Shown here: one piece after another, positions 7,036-14,893 of the stretch
How positions within the stretch are numbered: position 1 is the stretch's first letter
How the letters are laid out: every line of letters starts with the position of its first letter
From: Frankiales bacterium
GTDB lineage: Bacteria > Actinomycetota > Actinomycetes > Mycobacteriales > SCTD01
NCBI GenBank assembly: GCA_025464915.1
Contig: JAODNF010000064.1
Coordinates: forward strand, 1 to 15,075
Reading direction: 5' to 3'
DNA length: 15,075 nucleotides
Notes under the pieces: generated by a model
Told to the model about the DNA's origin: nothing
What the model saw: the letters and a program-made list of their open reading frames with translations, nothing else
The model's database searches: none
Made by a program: the position numbers and the translations under genes

Positions 7036-7161
7036 TTGTGTCAGCGCGAGCCGACGCGGCGACGTCCCGGGGTAGCCGCGCTCGCGCAGCTCTCCCGTGA
7101 CATCGACCTGCTGGTGCAGACGGCCCTGCGGCTGACCGCGGACGACGCCCTCGCCGGTTAG
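7036..7161 (+). pseudogene. Possible 3' remnant of a gene (41 codons)
   Basis: Between the divergent-facing end of the transporter gene and the STAS gene, one + strand frame encodes a segment (VAALAQLSRDIDLLVQTALRL...) that looks like an amphipathic helix and ends at TAG 7161. An in-frame TGA at 7033-7035 closes it upstream, and there is no good start or ribosome binding site. It may be the tail of a decayed gene or a chance frame; I recognise no family. Confidence 0.15.
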
Positions 7162-7177
7162 CGAGCCTCGGGCAGGG

Positions 7178-7519
7178 TCAGCCGGCGCGGACCGCCCGCA
7201 GGGGCCGCACCGGCGCCAGGGTGTCGCCCAGGACGAGCAGGTCGGCGAGGTCGTTGGACCGTAGCCCCCGCGCCGCGTCGGCCGAGGGCCGCACGACGAC
7301 GAGGGCGCCGCCGTGCCGCTGCAGGTAGTGCTGGACGCCGCGCAGCAGCTGCACCGCCTCGGTCTCGATGTGGCTGACCTCGGACAGGTCGAGGACGATG
7401 CTGCGCAGGCCGGTGCTGAGCGCTGTCGAGATGACCTGACGCAGGGCGGCGCACCCGTCCTCGTCCAGCGGACCGTGCGGCTGCACGGCGACCCCGGCGG
7501 AGGACGTCGTGACGTTCAC
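7178..7519 (-). CDS. STAS-domain protein (anti-sigma factor antagonist-like)
   Basis: This 113-residue single STAS domain resembles SpoIIAA/RsbV proteins, which bind anti-sigma kinases and free stress sigma factors in the cytoplasm. The N-terminal strand and the GPLDEDGCAALRQVI helix fit the fold, and IVLDLSEVSHIETEAVQLL (41-59) is the central strand-loop-helix. In the classical family this loop reads D-S-S-G, with the second serine phosphorylated. Here it is E52-T53-E54-A55, so the phospho-serine position is Glu. The GTG start overlaps the TGA of the upstream 84-residue gene (GTGA). No anti-sigma kinase or sigma gene is in the window. Confidence 0.85.
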   Translation of the reverse strand: MNVTTSSAGVAVQPHGPLDEDGCAALRQVISTALSTGLRSIVLDLSEVSHIETEAVQLLRGVQHYLQRHGGALVVVRPSADAARGLRSNDLADLLVLGDTLAPVRPLRAVRAG

Positions 7520-7770
7520 GGCCGGTCCTCCGTCCCCCGTCCGCTCCGCTCCTTCTCGGCGATCGCGGCCCGGCGGTCAGCCCCCTGCTCGCCGGCGTAG
7601 CCGACGTCGTCGCCGGCGATGCGACCGACGTACTCGCCCTTGGGCGTGGTGCCCGTGGTGCTCGCCTGGTCGGGGGCGTCGGGATCCGGCACGCCGCCGG
7701 TCGCGCGGGACAGCGCCTGCCGGTCGTCCGGGCGTACGTCCTGCTCGTGCGGTCTCGGGTCCTTGCCCAT
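7516..7770 (-). CDS. Small hydrophilic hypothetical protein coupled to the STAS gene
   Basis: This 84-residue, very polar protein is probably disordered. It has an Asp/Arg/Pro-rich N-terminus, then TTGTTPKGEYVGRIAGDDVGYAGEQGADRRAA (39-69). I believe this block resembles a recurring actinobacterial hypothetical protein (pattern TTP-x-G-E-[FY]-VGR-x-x-G-x-D-x-GYAGE-x-GA), but this is memory, not a search. The ATG at 7770 has only a distant GAGGGG about 13 nt upstream; an in-frame ATG further upstream (7842) would add a composition-poor extension. The stop overlaps the STAS start as GTGA, suggesting a shared transcript and possibly a shared stress role. Confidence 0.65.
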   Translation of the reverse strand: MGKDPRPHEQDVRPDDRQALSRATGGVPDPDAPDQASTTGTTPKGEYVGRIAGDDVGYAGEQGADRRAAIAEKERSGRGTEDRP

Positions 7771-7854
7771 CGAATTCGCCCTGCCCCTCACCTGCGGACA
7801 CGACTCCGAGCGGGGGCCGTGCTGGCTTGCGCCGCCGACCACCTGCCCTTCCCA

Positions 7855-8187
7855 TTACGGTGTAAACCGCTGTCCTCCGGGACCGGCTGCTCCTCCCTTC
7901 GCCGATCCCTCCTGCCCGCCCAGGCGGTCCTGAAGTGCCGCGTTGTCCGCCTCCAGGCTCAGCACCATGGCGATGCCGGCGAGGTTCAGGCCGCCCTCGA
8001 GCAGGTCGGCGATGCGGCGCAGCCGGTCGAGGTCGTCGTGCGAGTAGCGCCGCGTCCCGCCACCGGTCCGCGAGGGCTCCAGCAGGCCGCGCGTCTCGTA
8101 CGCACGCAGGCTCTGCGGCTGCATGCCCACCAGCTCCGCGGCCACCGAGATGCCGAAGACGCCGGTAGCGGGGTCGAGAGCGCTCAT
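7855..8187 (-). CDS. MerR-family regulator, HspR-like
   Basis: This 110-residue protein has a MerR winged helix-turn-helix. VFGISVAAELVGMQPQSLRAYETRGLLEP (10-38) and RTGGGTRRYSHDDLDRLRRI (40-59) closely follow HspR, the heat-shock repressor of actinobacteria. GLNLAGIAMVLSLEADNAALQ (66-86) is the HspR-type helix that starts the dimer coiled coil. No cysteine-based metal site is present, which fits a heat-shock or stress repressor rather than a metal sensor. The C-terminus is a short Gly/Ala-rich tail. It is divergent from an Hsp20 gene with a palindrome between, the usual layout for a regulator and its target. No strong ribosome binding site precedes ATG 8187, so a leaderless or weakly translated message is possible. 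Confidence 0.88.
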   Translation of the reverse strand: MSALDPATGVFGISVAAELVGMQPQSLRAYETRGLLEPSRTGGGTRRYSHDDLDRLRRIADLLEGGLNLAGIAMVLSLEADNAALQDRLGGQEGSAKGGAAGPGGQRFTP

Positions 8188-8197
8188 GCCGCGAGTG

Positions 8198-8227
8198 TTG
8201 CATGAATCCGGCTGCTCGTGGTAGAAG
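8198..8227 (+). promoter_or_regulatory. Possible promoter of the Hsp20 gene
   Basis: TTGCAT (8198-8203) and TAGAAG (8222-8227) are separated by 18 nt; they match the -35 and -10 consensus at 3 and 4 of 6 positions. A start near 8234 would place the palindrome over the transcription start, a natural repressor position. The match is modest. Confidence 0.3.
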
Positions 8228-8232
8228 AAATA

Positions 8233-8248
8233 TGCATCGCACGATGCA
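8233..8248. promoter_or_regulatory. Perfect palindrome, candidate operator of the HspR-like regulator
   Basis: TGCATCG and CGATGCA flank a 2-nt CA spacer, giving a perfect 7+7 inverted repeat in the 97-nt gap between the divergent MerR and Hsp20 genes. A related half-site, TTGCATGA, lies at 8198-8205. It is unlike the HAIR sequence (CTTGAGT-N7-ACTCAAG) of classical HspR, so if it is the operator the recognition differs. Confidence 0.5.
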
Positions 8249-8284
8249 GATCCAGATCCGTCCCTTCTCATGAGGAGCACGACC

Positions 8285-8716
8285 ATGCTCATGCGTACGG
8301 ACCCGTTCCGCGACGTCGACCGCCTCACCCAGACCCTGTTCGGCCTTGGCACGCAGGGTCGACCCACCACGATGCCGATCGACGCCTGGCGCGCCGGCGA
8401 CGAGTTCGTCATCGAGCTCGACCTCCCGGGCGTCGACCCGGCGAGCATCGACGTGGACGTCGAGCGCAACGTCCTCACCGTCAGGGCCGAGCGGCCGTTG
8501 CGGGCCAACGACGCCGAGCTCATCACCGCCGAGCGCTCCCGGGGTGTCTTCTCCCGGCAGCTGTTCCTCGGCGACGCCCTCGACACCGAGAAGGTGTCGG
8601 CGTCCTACGAGCACGGCGTGCTCACGCTGCGCATCCCGGTCGCAGAGCGCGCGAAGGCGCGCAAGGTCCCGGTGCAGGGCGCCGGTGCCGACGAGCACCT
8701 CAGCATCACCGCCTGA
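8285..8716 (+). CDS. Hsp20 family small heat-shock protein
   Basis: This 143-residue protein is an alpha-crystallin-type chaperone that holds unfolding proteins in the cytoplasm under heat or other stress. The N-terminus MLMRTDPFRDVDRLTQTLFG is typical of actinobacterial Hsp18-type proteins. The alpha-crystallin domain spans about residues 29-122, with PIDAWRAGDEFVIELDLPGV, the variable loop around 70-85, RGVFSRQLFLGDALD and the closing YEHGVLTLRIPVAE. A short C-terminal extension carries VPVQG (V-x-V, an IxI-like docking motif) and ends SITA. The start at 8285 is favoured because GAGGAG lies 8 nt upstream; the in-frame ATG at 8270 overlaps that binding site. It is divergently arranged with the HspR-like regulator. 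Confidence 0.93.
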   Translation: MLMRTDPFRDVDRLTQTLFGLGTQGRPTTMPIDAWRAGDEFVIELDLPGVDPASIDVDVERNVLTVRAERPLRANDAELITAERSRGVFSRQLFLGDALDTEKVSASYEHGVLTLRIPVAERAKARKVPVQGAGADEHLSITA

Positions 8717-8815
8717 TCCCGAGACCCCGGACGTGGACGACGTGACCACAGCACGCAGCAGCAGGCCGGTTGGCGGCTCCGAGCCGATCGAGCCCCTCAC
8801 CTCCGGCAGGCCGGG

Positions 8816-9055
8816 ATGAGCAGCCAGGGCCCGGGCGAGAAGCTGTTCGACGCGAGCTTCGCCCACGGCGACCGGTACGCCCCGCCGGCGTCGACCGAGC
8901 CGGTGACCGTCGTCGTGGAGGGCGCGGCGTGCCCCGGTGAGGTGCTCGGTCGCAACGGCCCCCGGACCCAGGTGCGCTACCAGAGCGCAGGTCACAGCTA
9001 TGTCCGCTGGTTCGACTCCGACCAGGTCCTGCAGGACTGGCAGGTGGCCGACTAG
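8816..9055 (+). CDS. Small hypothetical protein, 79 residues
   Basis: The product is soluble, with no signal or membrane segment. After a polar N-terminus, the C-terminal half VTVVVEGAACPGEVLGRNGPRTQVRYQSAGHSYVRWFDSDQV alternates short hydrophobic strands with turns, suggesting a small beta-barrel of SH3 or Tudor type. I do not recognise the family. It lies 99 nt downstream of Hsp20 on the same strand and may be co-transcribed. GGCAGG a few bases upstream is a weak ribosome binding site. Its TAG overlaps the stop of the convergent DUF1697 gene. Confidence 0.65.
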   Translation: MSSQGPGEKLFDASFAHGDRYAPPASTEPVTVVVEGAACPGEVLGRNGPRTQVRYQSAGHSYVRWFDSDQVLQDWQVAD

Positions 9056-9585
9056 GTGCCGGCAGCCTTGGCGACGAGCTTGCGCAGCATCGTGGTGTTG
9101 CGACTCGTGCTGGACAGCGGACCGAGGACCTTCTCCCAGTCGCGCCGCGTGAGCGGTGAGTCGCTGGACCTCCCGCGCATCAGCCAGTGCACGTCGGACC
9201 CGTGGACCTGCAGGGTGTCGAAGTCTCCCGATAGCGACTCCAGGGCCTTGGCCTGAGAGGTGGAGGGGGCCTTCTTGAGGAACGTGACGAAGTAGGTGTC
9301 GCCGGTCGCGAGCCGGAAGGGCTCGAGCAGGAGCGCCTTCTCGACCTCGGCGACGGTGCGCACGAAGGTCGTGACCTCGAAGCCGAACTCCTTCTCCAGC
9401 AGTGCCTCCAGCTCCGACTCGAGGGTGCTGCGGGCGGCGCTCGAGGTCAGCCCGATGTTGCCGGAGTTGATGTACGTCCAGGCGTCCTCGTGCCCCGACT
9501 CGCGCAGCACCTCCTTCACCCGCGGCATGCTCACGCGCCGCTTGCCGAGGTTCACCGCCCGCAGGAACGCCAGTCGCGAGGTCAC
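9052..9585 (-). CDS. DUF1697 family protein
   Basis: This 177-residue protein matches DUF1697, a widespread soluble family of unknown function. The diagnostic N-terminus LAFLRAVNLGKRRVSMPRVKEVL, the block TYINSGNIGLTS (37-48) and the later TYFVTFLKK and TTMLRKL segments are all present, and the length is standard. The GTG at 9585 lies 19 nt after the stop of the binding-protein gene with no clear ribosome binding site; no other plausible start is in frame. It may be the last gene of the signalling operon or a tag-along. Confidence 0.88.
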   Translation of the reverse strand: MTSRLAFLRAVNLGKRRVSMPRVKEVLRESGHEDAWTYINSGNIGLTSSAARSTLESELEALLEKEFGFEVTTFVRTVAEVEKALLLEPFRLATGDTYFVTFLKKAPSTSQAKALESLSGDFDTLQVHGSDVHWLMRGRSSDSPLTRRDWEKVLGPLSSTSRNTTMLRKLVAKAAGT

Positions 9586-9604
9586 GACCGCAGGGTAGGG
9601 CGGG

Positions 9605-10747
9605 TCAGCTCGGGCTCGGGGTGGGCGGGTCCACCGGCGAGGTCCAGTAGGTGTGCCGGGTCGCGTGGCTCACGGTGCCGAGGAGGGGGAGCGAGGCCTC
9701 GTACCTGGCCCGGTCCGCGAACACGGCGGCGGGGTCGGCGCTCTCGGTGCGGAAGCGTCCGACGGCGCTCGCGGAGTCCAGGGCGACGCCCTTCGCCACG
9801 ATCATTCGCGGGACGTCCTTTCCCGCGATCCAGTCGGCACCGAACTGCCCGAGCCCGTAGCCCATCAGCTTCCAGGCGAACGCGATGCTCAGCTTGTACG
9901 CGCCGCCCGCCTTCACGAGGTCGAGGGCCTCGCTGTCGCCGTCGACCCCCGACAGGAACATGTCGTCGCGCAGCCGGCCGGCCGCCTTCAGCGCCCGGAA
10001 GGCGCCGACGACGACGGTGTCCCCGCCGAGCACGACCTTGATGTCGCGGTGGGCCTGCAGCGCGCTCTGCATCGTCCGGTATCCCGACGAGGTGCTGATG
10101 TCGGCGACGGTCAGGTCGCTGACGACCTCGATGCCCTCACCGCCGGTCTTGAGCCCTTCCAGCACGCCGCGGTGCCGGACCCTGAGCTGCGGCGAGGCGG
10201 TGTCCAGGTTGAAGTAGAGGACCTTCGCCTCGCCGCCCAGGTGGGCGGTCACGTAGTCGGCGGCGGCCTTGCCCTGGTCGTACCCGATCTGGTGCTGGCT
10301 CGCGACGACCTGAAGCGTGCTCGGGGCCGTGATGATCCCCTGCGTGCACACGCCCTTGTCGATGGCGCGCTGCAGCACCAGGCTGTCCGCGTCGGGGGAG
10401 AGCGGCTGCATGGCCAGCGCTCCGACGCCCTGCCGCAGGAAGGCGTTCATCTGGTCGACGTGCTTGCCCGGGTCGTTGCCCGAGGTGGCGGTGACGTAGT
10501 CGAGGCCGCGTGAGTCAGCGGCCTGCTTCATGCCGGCCCCGAGCGCGAGGAAGAACTCGGAGTCGGCCGTCGAGGCCCACGCGACCCGGCCCGGCAGGCC
10601 GGTCCCGCGTCCGGCGCCACTGCTCGGGCGGAAGGGCTCGAGGGCGTTGGGGTCGGTGGGAGCTCCGTCGCTCGAGCCGCCGGAGCAGCCGGCGAGCAGG
10701 GTGAGCCCGCTGAGCCCGAGCAGCTCCCTTCGCGACAGCGGCGTCAC
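9605..10747 (-). CDS. Substrate-binding lipoprotein (periplasmic-binding-protein fold, ribose/sugar type)
   Basis: This 380-residue protein has SRRE followed by LLGLSGLTLLAGC, a lipobox with Cys21 as the lipidated residue. The mature part has the two-lobed fold of PF13407-type sugar-binding proteins: VAWASTADSEFFLALGAGMKQAADSRGLDY at the N-lobe, the NAFLRQGVGALAMQPLSPDA segment, GKAAADYVTAHLG, then VVLGGDTVVVGAFRALKAAGRL and FLSGVDGDSEALDLVKAGG. Such proteins bind sugars or small polar ligands outside the membrane. The GTG start overlaps the TGA of the response regulator (GTGA), so it is translated with the two-component genes. No permease or ATPase gene is adjacent, and it may serve as a sensor rather than a transporter subunit; the ligand is unknown. 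Confidence 0.87.
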   Translation of the reverse strand: MTPLSRRELLGLSGLTLLAGCSGGSSDGAPTDPNALEPFRPSSGAGRGTGLPGRVAWASTADSEFFLALGAGMKQAADSRGLDYVTATSGNDPGKHVDQMNAFLRQGVGALAMQPLSPDADSLVLQRAIDKGVCTQGIITAPSTLQVVASQHQIGYDQGKAAADYVTAHLGGEAKVLYFNLDTASPQLRVRHRGVLEGLKTGGEGIEVVSDLTVADISTSSGYRTMQSALQAHRDIKVVLGGDTVVVGAFRALKAAGRLRDDMFLSGVDGDSEALDLVKAGGAYKLSIAFAWKLMGYGLGQFGADWIAGKDVPRMIVAKGVALDSASAVGRFRTESADPAAVFADRARYEASLPLLGTVSHATRHTYWTSPVDPPTPSPS

Positions 10748-11191
10748 GTGGGGATGCCCTCGGGGCGGGTGGGCAGCCGCACCACGGTGATGAAGAAGTC
10801 GTCGATGGCCCGGACGGCCTCGACGAACTGGTCGAAGTCGACGGGCTTGCGGACGTAGGCGTTGACGTGCAGGTCGTAGGTCGCGAGCACGTCCTCCTCC
10901 GCATCGGACGTGGTCAGGACGACGACCGGGATGCGTCGCAGCTTCGCGTCGCTCTTGATGTCCCGGAGCACCTCGCGCCCGTCCCGTCTCGGCAGGTTGA
11001 GGTCGAGCAGCACGAGGTCGGGAGTGGTCGCGCCGGCGTACTCGCCCCGCTTGTGCAGGTAGGCGATCGCGTCCTCCCCGTTGGTGAGGACCGTGAGGTT
11101 GTTGGCGACCTTGTAGTCCTGGAAGGCCTCGCGCGTCATGAGCACGTCACCGGGATCGTCCTCGACGAGCAGGACCTCGATGGGCTGGGCG

Positions 11192-11199
<8 letters not shown>
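10744..11199 (-). CDS. Single-domain response regulator (Rcp1-like)
   Basis: This 151-residue receiver domain has no output domain. The acidic pair is in VEDDPGD (12-18), the phospho-acceptor Asp66 lies in LVLLDLNLP, the switch Thr is in VVLTTSD (96 or 97), and Lys118 is in YVRKPVDF. The EDDPGD start and the longer loop are typical of Rcp1-type regulators that partner phytochrome-like kinases. The ATG lies inside the last codons of the kinase gene (8-nt overlap), with GAGGAGAA just upstream. It is the likely phosphate acceptor of the adjacent kinase and may pass the signal by binding another protein. Confidence 0.92.
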
Positions 11200-12700
<1,501 letters not shown>

Positions 12701-12701
12701 G

Positions 12702-13859
12702 TCAGCGCCACCAGCCCGCGCTGCCCACGAGCAGCACGGCGACGTCGTCGGTGAGGAGGCCGCCGTGCCGGCGCTCTGCCTCGGCGAGCAGCGCGGGAGC
12801 CAGGTCCTCCCTCGCGTGCCCGTCCTCGAGCAGCCGGCCCAGATGGGCGACGACCCCCGCAGCGCCGTAGCGCTCGCGGCTGCCGGGTGAGGTCGTGCCC
12901 TCGACCAGCCCGTCCGTGAAGAGCAGCAGCGCCCAGTCGTCGCCCAGGTCGACCCGGACCCTTCCGGGGTCGTCGCAGGGGAGCATCGTGAGCATCGCCA
13001 TGGGCGGGACGTCGAGCTCCTGGACGTCGGACCCGCGGATCATCAACGGCGCGGGGTGTCCGCAGAGCAGCACGTCTGCGGTGTGCAGGGCCGGGTCGAG
13101 CGTCACCATCGCGACCGTCGCGAAGTGCTCGTCGTTGTTGCGCTCCGCGAACAGCACCTGCTCGACCCCCCGGAGCACCTGCTCCGGAGCCAGACCTGCC
13201 AGCACGAGAGCCCGCCAGGCGATGCGCAGCGCCACCCCCAGCGCCGCTTCGTCCGGACCGTGGCCGCTGACGTCGCCGATGAGCAGGTGCACCCCGGACG
13301 CTGTCTGCACCACGTCGTAGAAGTCGCCGCCGAGCAGCGCCCGCTCACGACCCGGCCGGTAGAACGGCTCGACGCGCACGGCGTCGGTGTCCAGCAGCGG
13401 GCTCGGGAGCAACCCGCGTTGCAGTCGGGTGTTCTCCTGCGCCCGGAGGTCGGCGGCGACCAGCCGCCGCTGGTCGCTGAGGGAGCGGCCCCGCTCCACG
13501 GCGTAGCGCAGCGACCGCTCCAGCCCGGGTCCGTCGACCTGACCCTTGACCAGGTAGTCCTGGGCGCCGGCTGCCAGCGCCTCGGGTCCGGCGGCGTCGT
13601 CGATCCGCCCGGTGAGGACCACGACGGGCACGTCCGGCACCCGGGCCCTCAGCTTCTCGACGGCGGTCAGCCCCGAGGCGTCGGGCAGTCCCAGGTCGAG
13701 CAGGACGCAGTCGGCCTCGTCGGGCCAGCCGTCCAGAGCGCGCTGCAGCGTGGTGAAGGGGAACAGCTGCACGTCGGGCGCGACGTCGAGGAGCATCTCT
13801 GTCACGAGCAGGGTGTCCCCGGGATCGTCCTCGATGAGCACGAGCGATCGCCGGCTCAT
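12702..13859 (-). CDS. Response regulator fused to PP2C-type (RsbU/SpoIIE) phosphatase
   Basis: This 385-residue protein has a receiver domain at about 6-120 (acidic EDDPGD at 10-15, phospho-acceptor Asp55 in LLDLGLPD, Thr83 in VLTG, Lys105 in YLVKG), a short coiled linker (128-150) and a PP2C phosphatase domain at about 165-380. The metal-binding motifs are intact: LLGGDFYDVV (176-184), IGDVSGHGPDEA (194-205), LLFTDGLVEG and LTDDVAVLLV. Such proteins dephosphorylate STAS antagonists when their receiver is activated, controlling sigma-factor partner switching. ATG 13859 is chosen because the receiver starts at once and GGTGGGGGG precedes it; an upstream GTG at 13880 in frame lacks a ribosome binding site. 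It is first in the signalling operon. Confidence 0.92.
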   Translation of the reverse strand: MSRRSLVLIEDDPGDTLLVTEMLLDVAPDVQLFPFTTLQRALDGWPDEADCVLLDLGLPDASGLTAVEKLRARVPDVPVVVLTGRIDDAAGPEALAAGAQDYLVKGQVDGPGLERSLRYAVERGRSLSDQRRLVAADLRAQENTRLQRGLLPSPLLDTDAVRVEPFYRPGRERALLGGDFYDVVQTASGVHLLIGDVSGHGPDEAALGVALRIAWRALVLAGLAPEQVLRGVEQVLFAERNNDEHFATVAMVTLDPALHTADVLLCGHPAPLMIRGSDVQELDVPPMAMLTMLPCDDPGRVRVDLGDDWALLLFTDGLVEGTTSPGSRERYGAAGVVAHLGRLLEDGHAREDLAPALLAEAERRHGGLLTDDVAVLLVGSAGWWR

Positions 13860-14071
13860 CGCCCCCCCACCATGTCCCACCTCACGTCGCTCGGATGCGC
13901 CCCTGCGCTGATCTTGTCAGATCGATCGTCCCGGTCCTTGTCGGGCAGCAGGAAACGCCGTGCCCGATCAGGACCTTTCCTCCCATTTCGCGGGAGCCGA
14001 CCCGGCATGCGACGGCGGGCAGGTGAGAGCAGTGTGCTGCCGGGGCCAGGGCCTGGTGAGGTCAGCCGGTG
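13860..14071. promoter_or_regulatory. Upstream region of the signalling operon
   Basis: These 212 nt separate the operon start from the 3' end of the CcdA gene and must hold the operon promoter. On the - strand GGAAA is followed after about 19 nt by GTTT, loosely like an ECF promoter, some 85-90 nt before the ATG. A perfect GATCT/AGATC inverted repeat with a 4-nt spacer lies at 13910-13923 and could be an operator. Neither is strong, and I see no gene here. Confidence 0.3.
13910..13923. repeat. Short perfect inverted repeat upstream of the signalling operon
   Basis: GATCT and AGATC are separated by TGTC, about 50 nt before the ATG of the first operon gene. The size fits a half-turn operator or a leader hairpin. 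Confidence 0.3.
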
Positions 14072-14893
14072 TCAGCGGGTGGAGAAGCTCGTCAGCCAGT
14101 CCGGCAGGTGCGTCGAGAAGAAGTTCGACAGCCACGTCATGTTGCTGGTCAGGACCAGGATGCCCATGGCCAGCAGGATCGTGGCCGAGACCAGGTCGAT
14201 CGCGCGGCGGTGCTGGTTGAGCGTCCGGACGAGCGGGCCCGCGTTGCCGATGCCGGCGGCGAGCCCCAGGAAGGGGATGCCGAGGCCGATGCAGTAGGCG
14301 GACACCAGCAGCAGGCCCTTGGCCGTCGTGCCGTCGTTGATGGCGGACGAGAGGACCGCGCCGAGCGTCGCCCCGATGCACGGGGTCCAACCGGCGGAGA
14401 AGCTCAGGCCCAGCAGCAGGCCGCCGAGCATGCCCGAGCGACGCGGTGCGGTGTTGCTCACCTTGACCGTCCGCATCAGCCACGGGATGCGGATGATGCC
14501 CGCGGTCTGGGCGGCGAGCACGATGACGAAGGCACCACTCACGATCGGGAGCCACTGCGAGTTGCGCACCGGGGCGAGCGTGCCGCGCAGCGCGTAGAAG
14601 AAGGTGATGAAGACGATCGAGATGCCGATCACGAACGCGAGTCCGCTCAGCGCCAGGTCGAAGCGTCCCGGCTGCGGGGGCGCCTCGGCCACGGCGACAG
14701 CGACACCTCCCGAGCCCTCGGCGTGGGCCGACGCGGCGACCTGCGCGGGGACCCGCACGGGGGCCTGCACGGTGGCCGGCCGGGTCATCTGCCCGCCGAG
14801 GTAGGCAAGGTAGGCGGGGACGAGCGGCAGCACGCAGGGGGAGAGGAAGGAGGCGAGCCCGGCGACGAACGCCAGGTAGACGTTGGCGTTCAC
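14072..14893 (-). CDS. CcdA-type thiol-disulfide membrane transporter (cytochrome c biogenesis)
   Basis: This 273-residue, multi-helix protein of the DsbD/CcdA family carries reducing power from cytoplasmic thioredoxin to extracytoplasmic thiol proteins. SPCVLPLVPAYLAYLGG (18-34) and WTPCIGATLGAVLSSA (169-184) hold the two conserved redox cysteines, Cys20 and Cys172. Helices follow at about 80-105, 113-135, 155-180, 192-217 and 231-251. A ~45-residue Ala/Pro/Val-rich loop (35-78) sits between the first and second helices, longer than in typical CcdA. The GTG start overlaps the TGA of the upstream TlpA-like gene (GTGA), so the pair is a reductant carrier and its partner thioredoxin. Confidence 0.92.
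   Translation of the reverse strand: MNANVYLAFVAGLASFLSPCVLPLVPAYLAYLGGQMTRPATVQAPVRVPAQVAASAHAEGSGGVAVAVAEAPPQPGRFDLALSGLAFVIGISIVFITFFYALRGTLAPVRNSQWLPIVSGAFVIVLAAQTAGIIRIPWLMRTVKVSNTAPRRSGMLGGLLLGLSFSAGWTPCIGATLGAVLSSAINDGTTAKGLLLVSAYCIGLGIPFLGLAAGIGNAGPLVRTLNQHRRAIDLVSATILLAMGILVLTSNMTWLSNFFSTHLPDWLTSFSTR

Noticed and set aside
8717..8815. A 28-codon + strand frame (GTG 8732) between Hsp20 and the 79-residue gene.
   Set aside because: There is no ribosome binding site, and the product is short and disordered.
7577..8995. A 472-codon - strand frame spanning the MerR regulator, the Hsp20 region and the small + strand gene.
   Set aside because: It crosses genes on both strands in other frames, and its sequence has no fold-like pattern.
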